This document shows, piece by piece, positions 16,490 through 24,321 of a stretch of 39,866 nucleotides of DNA (its first letter is position 1; the number at the start of each line of letters is the position of its first letter). The translations under genes were made by a program, and so were the position numbers. This DNA is from Flavobacteriales bacterium UBA5933. GTDB taxonomy: Bacteria; Bacteroidota; Bacteroidia; Flavobacteriales; Weeksellaceae. The notes beneath the pieces are model-generated. The model was not told the origin of the DNA and ran no database searches. It saw only the letters and a program-made list of their open reading frames with translations. The stretch spans positions 1 through 39,866 of the forward strand of contig DJDD01000016.1 in the NCBI GenBank assembly GCA_002430925.1. The letters run 5' to 3'.

Positions 16490-16920
16490 ATTGCTTCAAT
16501 TGCCTTTTCTATATGAATATTTGCAAGATTAGAAACTATGTGTTCTATTAAAAATCCGTTTTTATTAAAGACAAAAGTTTCTCTTGGTGTAAGTAATCCA
16601 AACATCTTTTTTATGCCTAAAAGTTTAGATAGCTTCCCTCCTTTATCAGACAACAATGGAAAATTTAATTGATGTTTATTATAAAATTTTTCATGCGAAG
16701 AAGTTGATTGTCCATTGATTCCAACAACAACAGCGTCCAATGCTGTAAAATCTGCATTCAAATCACGAAATTCACAAACTTCTTTTGTACATGTTGGTGT
16801 AAAATCCATAGGATAAAAAAACAACACAAAGTATTTTTTATGTAAAAATTCATCCGAATTAAACCAATTTCCTTTATTATCTTCCAACGAAAAAGTTGGT
16901 ATATGTTCTCCTATTTTCAT
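16468..16920 (-). CDS. bcp: Thioredoxin-dependent peroxiredoxin, Bcp/PrxQ type
   Basis: This enzyme reduces hydrogen peroxide and organic peroxides with electrons from thioredoxin. At 150 residues it has the Prx motif PMDFTPTCTKEVCEF, with the peroxidatic Cys44 and, five residues later, the resolving Cys49. That spacing is diagnostic of the Bcp/PrxQ class. It is the last gene of the minus-strand run birA-idi-queD-bcp and overlaps the upstream QueD-like gene by 4 nt (ATGA-type), which suggests translational coupling. Peroxide regulation by the OxyR encoded at 33696-34652 is possible but not shown here. Confidence 0.92.
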   Translation of the reverse strand: MKIGEHIPTFSLEDNKGNWFNSDEFLHKKYFVLFFYPMDFTPTCTKEVCEFRDLNADFTALDAVVVGINGQSTSSHEKFYNKHQLNFPLLSDKGGKLSKLLGIKKMFGLLTPRETFVFNKNGFLIEHIVSNLANIHIEKAIEAIKKDQEN

Positions 16921-17327
16921 TCTCCAGCGTATTCTACAAAATTTCTTGGTGTTTCATAAAGCGTAACTTTTAGTTCTAATTCTTTAGAAAGTTTAGCTCT
17001 GATTCTATTCCATATTAAAATTACAATATTTTCAGCAGAAGGATTTGTATCTTTAAATTCTTCTATATCAATATTCAAGTTTTTATGATCTAAATAATCT
17101 TCTACTTCTACTTCTATTATTTTTCGAAGCTCATCTAAATTCATTACAAAACCTGTTTCTGAATCTACTTCTCCTTTTACAGCAACAATAAGTTCATAAT
17201 TGTGCCCGTGATAATTAGGATAAGAACATTTTCCAAAAACTTCGAAGTTTTTTTCTTTACTCCAATTCTGATTAAATAATCTGTGCGCAGCATTAAAATG
17301 AGCTTTTCTATTTACAGTTACTTTCAT
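16917..17327 (-). CDS. 6-pyruvoyltetrahydropterin synthase/QueD family protein
   Basis: Members convert dihydroneopterin triphosphate to 6-carboxytetrahydropterin (QueD, queuosine pathway) or to related pterins. At 136 residues it shows the zinc ligands: a His in FNAAHRL and two in NYHGHNY, with the preceding Cys of GKCSYPNYHGH as the likely catalytic residue. Near the end, VTLYETPRNFVEYAG contains the Glu expected at the pterin site. QueD is the most likely role because the Cys-to-HGH spacing fits, but subfamily members are hard to separate by eye. It sits between idi (12 nt upstream) and bcp (4-nt overlap) in one operon. Confidence 0.85.
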   Translation of the reverse strand: MKVTVNRKAHFNAAHRLFNQNWSKEKNFEVFGKCSYPNYHGHNYELIVAVKGEVDSETGFVMNLDELRKIIEVEVEDYLDHKNLNIDIEEFKDTNPSAENIVILIWNRIRAKLSKELELKVTLYETPRNFVEYAGE

Positions 17328-17339
17328 CTTAGTATAGTT

Positions 17340-17855
17340 TTATGCCTCAATATACGAAACATAATGTTCAAAAATAATTTTAAACCAAGCTGTATATAAT
17401 TGAGGATTCTTTTCTATGTCTTTTTTTAGTTCATCTAACTCTACCCAACGATATGCCATAACTTCATCAGGATTAAGATTTGGCTCGTTATTATATGTTC
17501 CTATAAAAACATGATCTAATTCGTGTTCTGTTAAATTATTATCTAAATGAGCTTTATAAATAAAACTAAATTTAAATTCTAACTCACAATCAAACCCCAT
17601 TTCTTCCTCCAAACGTCTATGAACACCTTCTATATAGGTTTCATTTTCTCTTGGATGGCTACAACAAGTATTTGTCCATAAGGTTGGGGAATGATATTTA
17701 CTTGCAGCACGTTGTTGTATCATTAATTCTCCTTTAGAATTAAAAACAAAAACAGAAAACGCACGATGCAACAAACCAGCAACGTGAGCTTGTTGTTTTT
17801 CCATTAAACCAAGTTTATTATCATTTTCGTCTACTAATACAACAAATTCTTTCAT
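17340..17855 (-). CDS. idi: Isopentenyl-diphosphate delta-isomerase, type 1
   Basis: This enzyme interconverts IPP and DMAPP for isoprenoid synthesis. At 171 residues it has the Nudix-fold type 1 features: His24 and His30 in QAHVAGLLHRAF, the active-site Cys in TNTCCSHPR with the metal-binding His after it, the modified Nudix helix RRLEEEMGFD, and the acidic ELDHVF near residues 112-117 that holds the second catalytic Glu. Its presence beside birA and a pterin enzyme has no pathway logic; it looks like a housekeeping cluster. It starts 27 nt after birA. Confidence 0.95.
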   Translation of the reverse strand: MKEFVVLVDENDNKLGLMEKQQAHVAGLLHRAFSVFVFNSKGELMIQQRAASKYHSPTLWTNTCCSHPRENETYIEGVHRRLEEEMGFDCELEFKFSFIYKAHLDNNLTEHELDHVFIGTYNNEPNLNPDEVMAYRWVELDELKKDIEKNPQLYTAWFKIIFEHYVSYIEA

Positions 17856-17882
17856 GAAACAAAAATAGCTTTTTATATAAAA

Positions 17883-18596
17883 TTAAAAAATAAGTTCAAT
17901 CTCTTTATGTTTAAATTCTTTGATAACAGAATCTATTTCTATCATTAAATTTCCTGCTTCATTTACATTTCTAATTATACCATTTATTATCTGTCCATTT
18001 AATCTAAATGGAGAAATTTGATCTTTTTTAAACAAATTTTGTAAGTATTTTTCATGAATTTGCTTAAAATCTTTAGATTCCAATACACTATATTGTTCAT
18101 AAAACAATGACATTAAATCTGTCATTATTTCTTTGATGTCATATATTTTGTCAGTAATTTTTTGAAGAGATGTTGCTTTTGGTAACTGACTAAAATCAGT
18201 CTGATTTACATTTAAACCAATTCCAATAATAGAGTTCATGACTTTATTAGATCTAAAATTCTCTATTAAAACACCACATACTTTTTTATTATTTAAAATA
18301 ATATCATTTGGCCATTTTACTTTTGTGTCTGTAGAATATCGTTGTACAAACAAGGATATCACATTGGAAACCCATTCATTAAAATAAATCATTTCCTGAA
18401 AAGTGTAATCAGTTTTTAATAAAAAACTAAAGGTTAAATTTTGTCCAGCAACCACTTTCCATTCATTTCCAGCGTAACCTTTACCTTTTGTTTGATTTTT
18501 AGCATGTATGACAGTCCAACTGTTGGCATCTTTTTTGGATAAATCAATTAAATATTCGTTGGTACTAGACAAAGAATCAAAACTTATGAAGTTCAT
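17883..18596 (-). CDS. birA: Biotin--[acetyl-CoA-carboxylase] ligase
   Basis: This enzyme activates biotin as biotinyl-AMP and attaches it to the biotin carboxyl carrier protein. At 237 residues it lacks the DNA-binding N-terminal domain of E. coli BirA, so it is a ligase only. Substrate motifs are STNEYL near residues 11-16, the adenylate loop TKGKGYAGNEW (a KGKG variant of GRGR) at about 36-46, KWPNDIILN with the catalytic Lys, and GIGLNVNQT. It is first in the minus-strand operon with idi, queD and bcp. A near-consensus -7 box, TAACTTTA (minus strand, about 18624-18631), could drive the operon. It is divergent from rsfS. Confidence 0.94.
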   Translation of the reverse strand: MNFISFDSLSSTNEYLIDLSKKDANSWTVIHAKNQTKGKGYAGNEWKVVAGQNLTFSFLLKTDYTFQEMIYFNEWVSNVISLFVQRYSTDTKVKWPNDIILNNKKVCGVLIENFRSNKVMNSIIGIGLNVNQTDFSQLPKATSLQKITDKIYDIKEIMTDLMSLFYEQYSVLESKDFKQIHEKYLQNLFKKDQISPFRLNGQIINGIIRNVNEAGNLMIEIDSVIKEFKHKEIELIF

Positions 18597-18665
18597 TTTT
18601 TTTTATTAATTTTAAACTGTGGTTAAAGTTATTTTAAAATGTTCAGAATTTTAATAAGGATTCAC

Positions 18666-18673
18666 TAAATTTG
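18666..18673 (+). promoter_or_regulatory. -7 promoter element for rsfS-ftsH
   Basis: TAAATTTG matches TAnnTTTG exactly. The predicted transcript start is near 18676. This places the alternative TTG codon at 18671 inside the promoter and supports the ATG at 18692. Confidence 0.65.
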
Positions 18674-18691
18674 TCGATTACAAAATTAAAA

Positions 18692-19060
18692 ATGATAGAT
18701 ACTCAATATACAAAGGACTTGCTAGATAGCATTGTTGACGGAATTACGAACGTGAAAGGTGAAGAAATCACTATTTTAGATTTAAGAGAAATTGAAAACG
18801 CATTTTGCCAATACTTTGTTATTTGTACAGGTAATTCAAATACACAGGTAAGTGGTATTGCGGCTTCGGTAGAAAGAACTGTAAAAACAGAAATGTCAGA
18901 GAGACCTTTTCATGTAGAAGGAACACAAAACAACCAATGGATTTTATTAGACTATACAAATGTTATAGTTCATGTTTTCCAAAAAGAACAAAGAGAATAT
19001 TACGATATAGAAAGTCTTTGGGGTGATGCCATAGAAACACGTATCGAAATGGAATATTAA
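18692..19060 (+). CDS. rsfS: Ribosomal silencing factor RsfS
   Basis: RsfS binds ribosomal protein L14 and blocks subunit joining when nutrients are scarce. At 122 residues it shows the conserved core: ILDLREIENAFCQYFVICTG, SVERTVK, WILLDYTNVIVHVF and the end YYDIESLWGDA. A TTG at 18671 would add seven residues, but it lies within the -7 promoter element, so I place the start at the ATG at 18692. The gene is directly followed by ftsH (22 nt), the usual flavobacterial order, and probably shares its transcript. Confidence 0.95.
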   Translation: MIDTQYTKDLLDSIVDGITNVKGEEITILDLREIENAFCQYFVICTGNSNTQVSGIAASVERTVKTEMSERPFHVEGTQNNQWILLDYTNVIVHVFQKEQREYYDIESLWGDAIETRIEMEY

Positions 19061-19082
19061 TCATAACTGAAACCAAAAAAAA

Positions 19083-21095
19083 TTGAAAAAAAATAATTTT
19101 AAACCGTCGGGGTTTAATCCTACATGGATTTATGCCATTATAGGATTATTACTGATTGCCTTTTTATTATTTTCTGATAATATAGGAGGAGTAGGAAATA
19201 CAACTAAAAGTATTGACCGAACAACATTTTTATCATATGTAGAAAAAGGATATATAAAGGAAGCTGACCTAGAAAAGGAAACTGGTAGAGTAAGTGTTTA
19301 CTTAACTGATGCAGCTCTTAATACAGAAGAATTTAAAAAATTCAAAAACTCTAATGATAAATTAAACTTTTTTTCAAGTGCAACACCAAACTTTGTTTTT
19401 AATGTTGCTGACGCTGGAAATTTTGAAAAAGATTTTTACGCAAATGTTGAAAAAAGCTCGAATAAAACAGCTAAATTAAATACACAAGTTCCAAGTGCTT
19501 TTGGAGGTTTATTTATGAATTTATTTGTTTCACTAGTTTTCTTTGGATTAATCTATTTCTTGTTATTCAGAAAAATGGGTGCTGGAGGTTCTGCCGGTGG
19601 CGGAGGAGGTATATTCTCTGTTGGTAAATCGAAAGCTAAATTATTTGAAGGAGAAGATCATATCAAAACTACATTTAAGGATGTAGCTGGATTAGAAGGA
19701 GCAAAAGAAGAAATTGAAGAAATTGTAGAGTTTCTTAAAAATCCTGATAAGTTTACAAAACTTGGAGGAAGAATACCTAAAGGTGCTTTATTAGTAGGAC
19801 CTCCAGGTACAGGTAAAACATTATTAGCGAAAGCTGTTGCTGGAGAAGCTAAAGTTCCTTTTTATTCTCTATCTGGTTCAGATTTCGTAGAAATGTTTGT
19901 TGGTGTTGGAGCATCTCGTGTAAGAGATTTATTTAAAAATGCGAAAGAAAAATCACCTTCAATCATATTTATTGATGAGATAGACGCTATTGGTAGAGCA
20001 CGTGGAAAATCTAATTTTACAGGTTCTAATGATGAACGTGAAAATACATTAAACCAATTATTAACTGAAATGGATGGTTTTGGTACAGAATCTAACGTAA
20101 TTGTTATTGCTGCTACTAACCGTGCTGATGTATTGGATAAAGCATTAATGCGTCCAGGTCGTTTTGATCGTATTATACATGTTGATTTACCTGAATTAAA
20201 CGAACGTAAAGAAATTTTCCAAGTTCATTTACGTCCTTTAAAATTAGGTGAAGATGTAGAAATTGAATTTTTAGCAAAACAAACACCTGGTTTTTCTGGT
20301 GCTGATATCTTTAATGTTTGTAACGAAGCTGCATTAGTTGCTGCACGTAAAAATAAAGATGTTGTAGAAAAACAAGATTTCTTAGATGCCGTTGATAGAA
20401 TTATTGGTGGATTAGAGAAAAAGAATAAAGTTATTAAACCTTCTGAGAAAAAACGTATCGCTTATCATGAAGCTGGTCACGCAACAATTGGTTGGTTAAC
20501 TGAACACGCTGCTCCGTTAGTAAAAGTAACTATTGTACCGAGAGGACGCTCATTGGGTGCTGCTTGGTATTTACCAGAAGAAAGACAAATTACAACTACA
20601 GAGCAAATGCTAGATGAAATGTGTATGACTATGGGTGGTCGAGCTGCCGAAGAAGTTATATTCAATAATATCTCTACAGGAGCATTAAGTGACTTAGAAA
20701 AAGTAACTAAACAAGCTTCTGCAATGGTTAGTATTTATGGTCTGAACAAAGAAATAGGAAATGTTTCTTATTATGATTCTTCTGGACAAAATGAATATGG
20801 ATTTAGTAAACCATATTCAGAGCAAACTGCTCAAACAATTGATAAGGAAGTTAAAAAAATGATTGAAGCTCAGTACGAAAGAGCGAAAGACATTTTAAGA
20901 GATCATAAAAACGAATTAGATATTCTTGCTCAAAAATTAATTGAAAAAGAAGTTATCTTCAGAGAAGATTTAGAAGAAATATTTGGACCAAGAAAATTTA
21001 TTAATGAATTAGATCAAATTCAGGAAAAAGAAGAAGAAGCTATAGAAGCTGGTCCAGAACAAGTCATTCAACCAGAATCTGGAAATGATATCTAA
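19083..21095 (+). CDS. ftsH: ATP-dependent zinc metalloprotease FtsH
   Basis: A membrane-anchored AAA+ protease that degrades misfolded membrane proteins and short-lived regulators. It has 670 residues. Two transmembrane helices, at about 15-32 and 139-160, flank a periplasmic domain. A Gly-rich linker GAGGSAGGGGG precedes the AAA module, with Walker A GPPGTGKT (about 239-246), Walker B IIFIDEIDAIG and the second region of homology with RPGRFDR. The zinc site HEAGH is at 462-466, with the third ligand in the usual downstream acidic segment. The start is TTG: an in-frame TGA at 19068-19070 precedes it and the next Met would remove the first helix. Confidence 0.97.
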   Translation: MKKNNFKPSGFNPTWIYAIIGLLLIAFLLFSDNIGGVGNTTKSIDRTTFLSYVEKGYIKEADLEKETGRVSVYLTDAALNTEEFKKFKNSNDKLNFFSSATPNFVFNVADAGNFEKDFYANVEKSSNKTAKLNTQVPSAFGGLFMNLFVSLVFFGLIYFLLFRKMGAGGSAGGGGGIFSVGKSKAKLFEGEDHIKTTFKDVAGLEGAKEEIEEIVEFLKNPDKFTKLGGRIPKGALLVGPPGTGKTLLAKAVAGEAKVPFYSLSGSDFVEMFVGVGASRVRDLFKNAKEKSPSIIFIDEIDAIGRARGKSNFTGSNDERENTLNQLLTEMDGFGTESNVIVIAATNRADVLDKALMRPGRFDRIIHVDLPELNERKEIFQVHLRPLKLGEDVEIEFLAKQTPGFSGADIFNVCNEAALVAARKNKDVVEKQDFLDAVDRIIGGLEKKNKVIKPSEKKRIAYHEAGHATIGWLTEHAAPLVKVTIVPRGRSLGAAWYLPEERQITTTEQMLDEMCMTMGGRAAEEVIFNNISTGALSDLEKVTKQASAMVSIYGLNKEIGNVSYYDSSGQNEYGFSKPYSEQTAQTIDKEVKKMIEAQYERAKDILRDHKNELDILAQKLIEKEVIFREDLEEIFGPRKFINELDQIQEKEEEAIEAGPEQVIQPESGNDI

Positions 21096-21115
21096 AATAT
21101 CAATTTATTATAACT

Positions 21116-21150
21116 AAAAAAATCGTCTTAAATAAGACGATTTTTTTTTG
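21116..21150 (+). terminator. Intrinsic terminator after ftsH
   Basis: AATCGTCTTA (21121-21130) pairs with TAAGACGATT (21133-21142), flanked by A and T runs. The hairpin ends in nine T, so it separates rsfS-ftsH from the lipid genes. Confidence 0.9.
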
Positions 21151-21230
21151 ATTTATACGTATTCAATTATAATTTATTATCTTTATTCAATTAAAATTGA
21201 ATTTTAAGATTCTAAAAGTTAAAGCTATTC

Positions 21231-21836
21231 ATGTGGAAAGCAATTAAAAATTTACTTAAAAAAGCAACAAATACAGAGGAAGATTTAAACGAAGAAAATC
21301 ACATTGATTTATTTCATCCCAATTACTCTGACAACAATATTTCTGTAGATGAAGTTTTTGCTACAAACTTTAATGCTGGAGGTGGACATTTTCTGTTCTG
21401 TGAAAATAATAATGAAGTCTTTCAAAATTTAAAAGAAATCATAAAATATGAAAATGTAAATGATTTAATTTGTCTTGATGATAACTTACAATCTATTTTA
21501 AATCAAAACAATATCCCTTTTGTTAAAAATCCTTTAGATTCCCCATATACACTTAGTTTTCTTAATTGTGAATTTTTAATTGCATTTGATGGTAGTATAA
21601 TGTTATCTGCACATCAAACTTCTGGTAGAAATATAGATGATTTTCCATCAAATTTCATTATCTATGCACGCCCATCTCAATTAGTAGAAAATGTTGGTGC
21701 GGCATTACAAAAGTTACGAACATTAAAAAAAGAAAACCTTCCATCAAAAATAACTTCCATTCGTGGTAAAAACATGCATAAGTTTACTAACATACAAAAT
21801 GCGAAGAATATTTATTTGTTATTGGTTGAAGAATAA
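21231..21836 (+). CDS. LUD-domain protein (LutC/YkgG-like)
   Basis: A 201-residue cytoplasmic protein with a LUD (lactate utilisation) fold. The C-terminal half carries the recognisable parts: FLIAFDGSIMLSA, then SNFIIYARPSQLVENVGAALQKL and a late VEE. It lacks the other lut genes, so a lactate role is doubtful. It begins a probable operon with cdsA (7 nt downstream) and psd, and the ftsH-LUD-cdsA-psd order is one I recall from related genomes. Upstream, an 18-bp palindrome ATTCAATT-AA-AATTGAAT (21185-21202) and a second ATTCAATT at 21161 may be operator-like; TATCTTTA (21178-21185) is a near -7 box. Confidence 0.75.
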   Translation: MWKAIKNLLKKATNTEEDLNEENHIDLFHPNYSDNNISVDEVFATNFNAGGGHFLFCENNNEVFQNLKEIIKYENVNDLICLDDNLQSILNQNNIPFVKNPLDSPYTLSFLNCEFLIAFDGSIMLSAHQTSGRNIDDFPSNFIIYARPSQLVENVGAALQKLRTLKKENLPSKITSIRGKNMHKFTNIQNAKNIYLLLVEE

Positions 21837-21843
21837 CTAAGCT

Positions 21844-22692
21844 ATGAAGAATTTTTCAATGAGAGCTATTTCAGGAATTATATATGCTCTTTTTATTTAT
21901 TTAGGAACAACAATAGATCCGAAAGGATTAATTGTTTTGATGATGATTTTTGGTCTCTTTTGTTTGTATGAATTTATAAAAATTACAAATCTTAAAAATA
22001 AATTATTTCAATTTGGTTCATTATTAGCTGCAATTGCAATATTTGCTTATTATAGTAAAGAATTTTTAAATTCTTTTGAAATATCTAATCATTACTTTTT
22101 TTATTTAAAAAGTTTATATTTTATTATTCCTGTTCTATTTGTTTTTAGCATTTATATTATTTTTAGATCTACAAACGAGCTGTTAAACGATTTTGGTAAA
22201 TTCACTTTAAGTTTAACTTACGTCATATCCCCATTTGCTTTAGCACTTACTTTACCAAGTTATGATTATAATTTAGGAGAAAAAGTTATGCATTATGAAG
22301 TCTTTTTCATATTTTTATTACTTTGGTGCAGTGATTCATTTGCTTATCTTACAGGAAATTTGATAGGAAAACATAAATTGGCACCAAAAATATCTGGAGG
22401 TAAAACCTGGGAAGGTTTCTTTGGTGGAATTGTTTTTACGATAATTGCAGGATTTATTATTGAGAAATTTTTTAAAAATAATCTACAAGGAAATTGGATT
22501 ATTATAAGTCTTATTATTGCTATACTAGGTCCTTTAGGAGATTTAACTGAATCTAAATTAAAAAGATTTTTTCAAGTTAAAGATAGTAGTAATTTGATAC
22601 CAGGTCATGGTGGTTTTTTAGATCGGCTAGATAGTTTTATATTTGTCGTTCCATTTGTTTATTTATATTATTTATTCATATATACTTTATGA
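21844..22692 (+). CDS. cdsA: Phosphatidate cytidylyltransferase
   Basis: CdsA makes CDP-diacylglycerol from phosphatidic acid and CTP, the branch point of phospholipid synthesis. It is a 282-residue integral membrane protein with about seven to eight helices. The family signature lies near the C terminus: SKLKRFFQVKDSS followed by PGHGGFLDRLDS, matching the S-x-x-K-R...K-D...H-G-G-x-x-D-R-x-D pattern. The gene is coupled to psd by an ATGA overlap (22689-22692). The phosphatidylserine synthase that should link the two enzymes is not in this window. Confidence 0.96.
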   Translation: MKNFSMRAISGIIYALFIYLGTTIDPKGLIVLMMIFGLFCLYEFIKITNLKNKLFQFGSLLAAIAIFAYYSKEFLNSFEISNHYFFYLKSLYFIIPVLFVFSIYIIFRSTNELLNDFGKFTLSLTYVISPFALALTLPSYDYNLGEKVMHYEVFFIFLLLWCSDSFAYLTGNLIGKHKLAPKISGGKTWEGFFGGIVFTIIAGFIIEKFFKNNLQGNWIIISLIIAILGPLGDLTESKLKRFFQVKDSSNLIPGHGGFLDRLDSFIFVVPFVYLYYLFIYTL

Positions 22693-23339
22693 AACTTCAC
22701 AGAGAGGGAACAGCAATTTTAATAGGCTGTTTAATTATTTTTGCAATAGCTACTGTAGTGTTGCATCATTTTTTTCCATTGTATGGATTGTATTTCGCTT
22801 TACCCTTATGGGTTTTGTATAGCTTTATTGTATGGTTCTTCCGCAATCCTATCAGAGTTTCAGATTCATCTGAAAACTGTATAATTGCGCCAGTAGATGG
22901 AAAGGTAGTTGTACTTGAGGAGGTGTATGAAAGCGAATATTTAAATCAAAAATGTATACAGCTTTCAATTTTCATGACGCCATTAAATGTTCATGTTACT
23001 CGCTACCCAATCAATGGTAAAGTTATTTATTCTAAATATCATCCAGGGAAATTCTTAGTAGCATTTCACCCTAAATCTTCAGAATTAAATGAAAGAACTA
23101 CTGTAGTTGTTGAAAATGCAGAAAAAACTAAAGTTTTATTTCGACAAATTGCTGGAGCTGTTGCAAGAAGAATTGTATGCTATAGTAAAGAAAATGATAT
23201 AGCTGTAGCAGGAAAAGAATATGGTTTTATAAAATTTGGTTCTCGAGTAGATATCTTTTTACCCCTTGATACAGAGATCAATGTAAAAGTTGGAGATAAA
23301 ACAAAAGGAGGAATTCAAAAAATTGCTCAATTAAGATAA
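22689..23339 (+). CDS. psd: Phosphatidylserine decarboxylase, short form
   Basis: Psd converts phosphatidylserine to phosphatidylethanolamine at the membrane. It is 216 residues, the short prokaryotic class. Two hydrophobic segments at about 8-25 and 31-50 anchor it. Conserved motifs are APVDGKV (68-74), FMTPLNVHVTRYP and the self-cleavage site KFGSRVDIF, where Gly184-Ser185 would be cut and Ser185 become the pyruvoyl cofactor. Start and stop overlap with cdsA implies translational coupling. No terminator is seen before the next promoter at 23406. Confidence 0.95.
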   Translation: MKLHREGTAILIGCLIIFAIATVVLHHFFPLYGLYFALPLWVLYSFIVWFFRNPIRVSDSSENCIIAPVDGKVVVLEEVYESEYLNQKCIQLSIFMTPLNVHVTRYPINGKVIYSKYHPGKFLVAFHPKSSELNERTTVVVENAEKTKVLFRQIAGAVARRIVCYSKENDIAVAGKEYGFIKFGSRVDIFLPLDTEINVKVGDKTKGGIQKIAQLR

Positions 23340-23405
23340 ATCATATAGTAGAAATAAATGTTTTTAACTACTTTTGTAGTAAACATAGTAAAAATAACCT
23401 TACAA

Positions 23406-23413
23406 TAAATTTG
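23406..23413 (+). promoter_or_regulatory. -7 promoter element for the His/Glu-rich lipoprotein
   Basis: TAAATTTG matches TAnnTTTG exactly. The predicted transcript start near 23416 leaves a leader of only about 4 nt before the ATG at 23420. A TTG codon at 23411 lies inside the element and is unlikely to be the start. Confidence 0.55.
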
Positions 23414-23419
23414 TACGAA

Positions 23420-23689
23420 ATGAAAAAATTAACTCTTTTAGTAGCTATTGCAGCTCTTGCTACTTCTTGTAATTTCAAAGCAAGTGGAAATCATGGAGTA
23501 ATAGAACTAGAACATGAGCCAGCAACTGCTGAAGAAATGCACCATAAAGTAGAACATGCAGAACATGAGGAACACGAAGAGCATGTTGAAGCAGAAGAAG
23601 TTCACAAAGAAGAAGTAAAAGACTCTACAAAAGTTGCAACTGAAGAAGCTGCTACAGTAAAAGAAAATACAGAAAAAGCTGATCATTAA
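23420..23689 (+). CDS. Small His/Glu-rich lipoprotein
   Basis: An 89-residue predicted lipoprotein. The signal peptide ends at ATSCN (Cys17 by this start). The mature part is strongly acidic and histidine-rich: HHKVEHAEHEEHEEHVEAEEVHKEEV has near-tandem HEE units, followed by a Lys/Thr/Glu tail. The composition suggests metal binding (zinc, nickel or copper) or simply a disordered surface chain; no fold is recognised. Its stop overlaps that of the convergent HAD gene by 4 bp, and its last codons are part of the terminator hairpin. Confidence 0.65.
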   Translation: MKKLTLLVAIAALATSCNFKASGNHGVIELEHEPATAEEMHHKVEHAEHEEHEEHVEAEEVHKEEVKDSTKVATEEAATVKENTEKADH

Positions 23690-23706
23690 GATCCAGCTTT
23701 TTTTAT
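23673..23706. terminator. Terminator hairpin formed by two overlapping gene ends
   Basis: AAAAAGCTGATC (23673-23684) pairs with GATCCAGCTTTTT (23690-23702) with one bulged base; the loop holds both stop codons. T and A runs flank it, so it can act on both strands. Confidence 0.8.
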
Positions 23707-24321
23707 TTCTATTTTTGATGAATAAACATTCATATAATTTTTTAAAATTTCTTTAGTTGGATTAACTAAAGAAATTTTTTTTGCATTTTCTCCTAAAAAA
23801 ATATCATCATCAGAATCTGTAAATAGACACTCATAAACCTCATCTTTTTCAATAAATTTAGTTTCAATTAATCTTAAAAGTTTATTTTTTTGAAAATTTT
23901 CAAAAATTTTCCCATCAACTAAAACAGAACCTAAAACTAATGATTTATTAATATGGAGATAATTATTGACAAATATTTTTAGATATTTTTCTGGAGCAGC
24001 AGAAGATATTGCAATAAAATAATTTTGTTCATTTAATTTATTTAATGAATTTAAAATATCGTAATTAATGTATTTTGATATTTTTTTACAAAATAAAATA
24101 TCATACTCTTGATTATAATCAAATAATAATAATTTTTCTTTGAAGTTTTTATGTGAAATATTTTTTAAAACTTTTCTGGAAAATATTAAAAATGTGATTT
24201 TAAAAAATAATTTAAAATTACCTTTTTTTAAAGATATTAACCAAAGATGAAAAACCCAATACGTAAATGTATTAATTGATATTAATGTTTTATCAAAATC
24301 AAAAATTGCTTTTTTGTCCAT
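23686..24321 (-). CDS. HAD-superfamily phosphatase, subclass IB-like
   Basis: A 211-residue cytoplasmic HAD hydrolase. Motif I is FDFDKT with nucleophile Asp8 and acid/base Asp10; motif II is the serine of AISSAAPE; motif IV is the acidic FTDSDDDIFLG. The helical cap between motifs I and II suggests the SerB-like IB class. The gene overlaps the upstream phosphoribosyltransferase by 23 nt, so the pair is coupled and may act in one pathway that moves a phosphoribosyl group and then removes the phosphate. The substrate is not evident. The coding sequence is unusually AT-rich (about 15% GC in the line at 24121, counted by eye). Confidence 0.8.
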   Translation of the reverse strand: MDKKAIFDFDKTLISINTFTYWVFHLWLISLKKGNFKLFFKITFLIFSRKVLKNISHKNFKEKLLLFDYNQEYDILFCKKISKYINYDILNSLNKLNEQNYFIAISSAAPEKYLKIFVNNYLHINKSLVLGSVLVDGKIFENFQKNKLLRLIETKFIEKDEVYECLFTDSDDDIFLGENAKKISLVNPTKEILKNYMNVYSSKIEIKKAGS

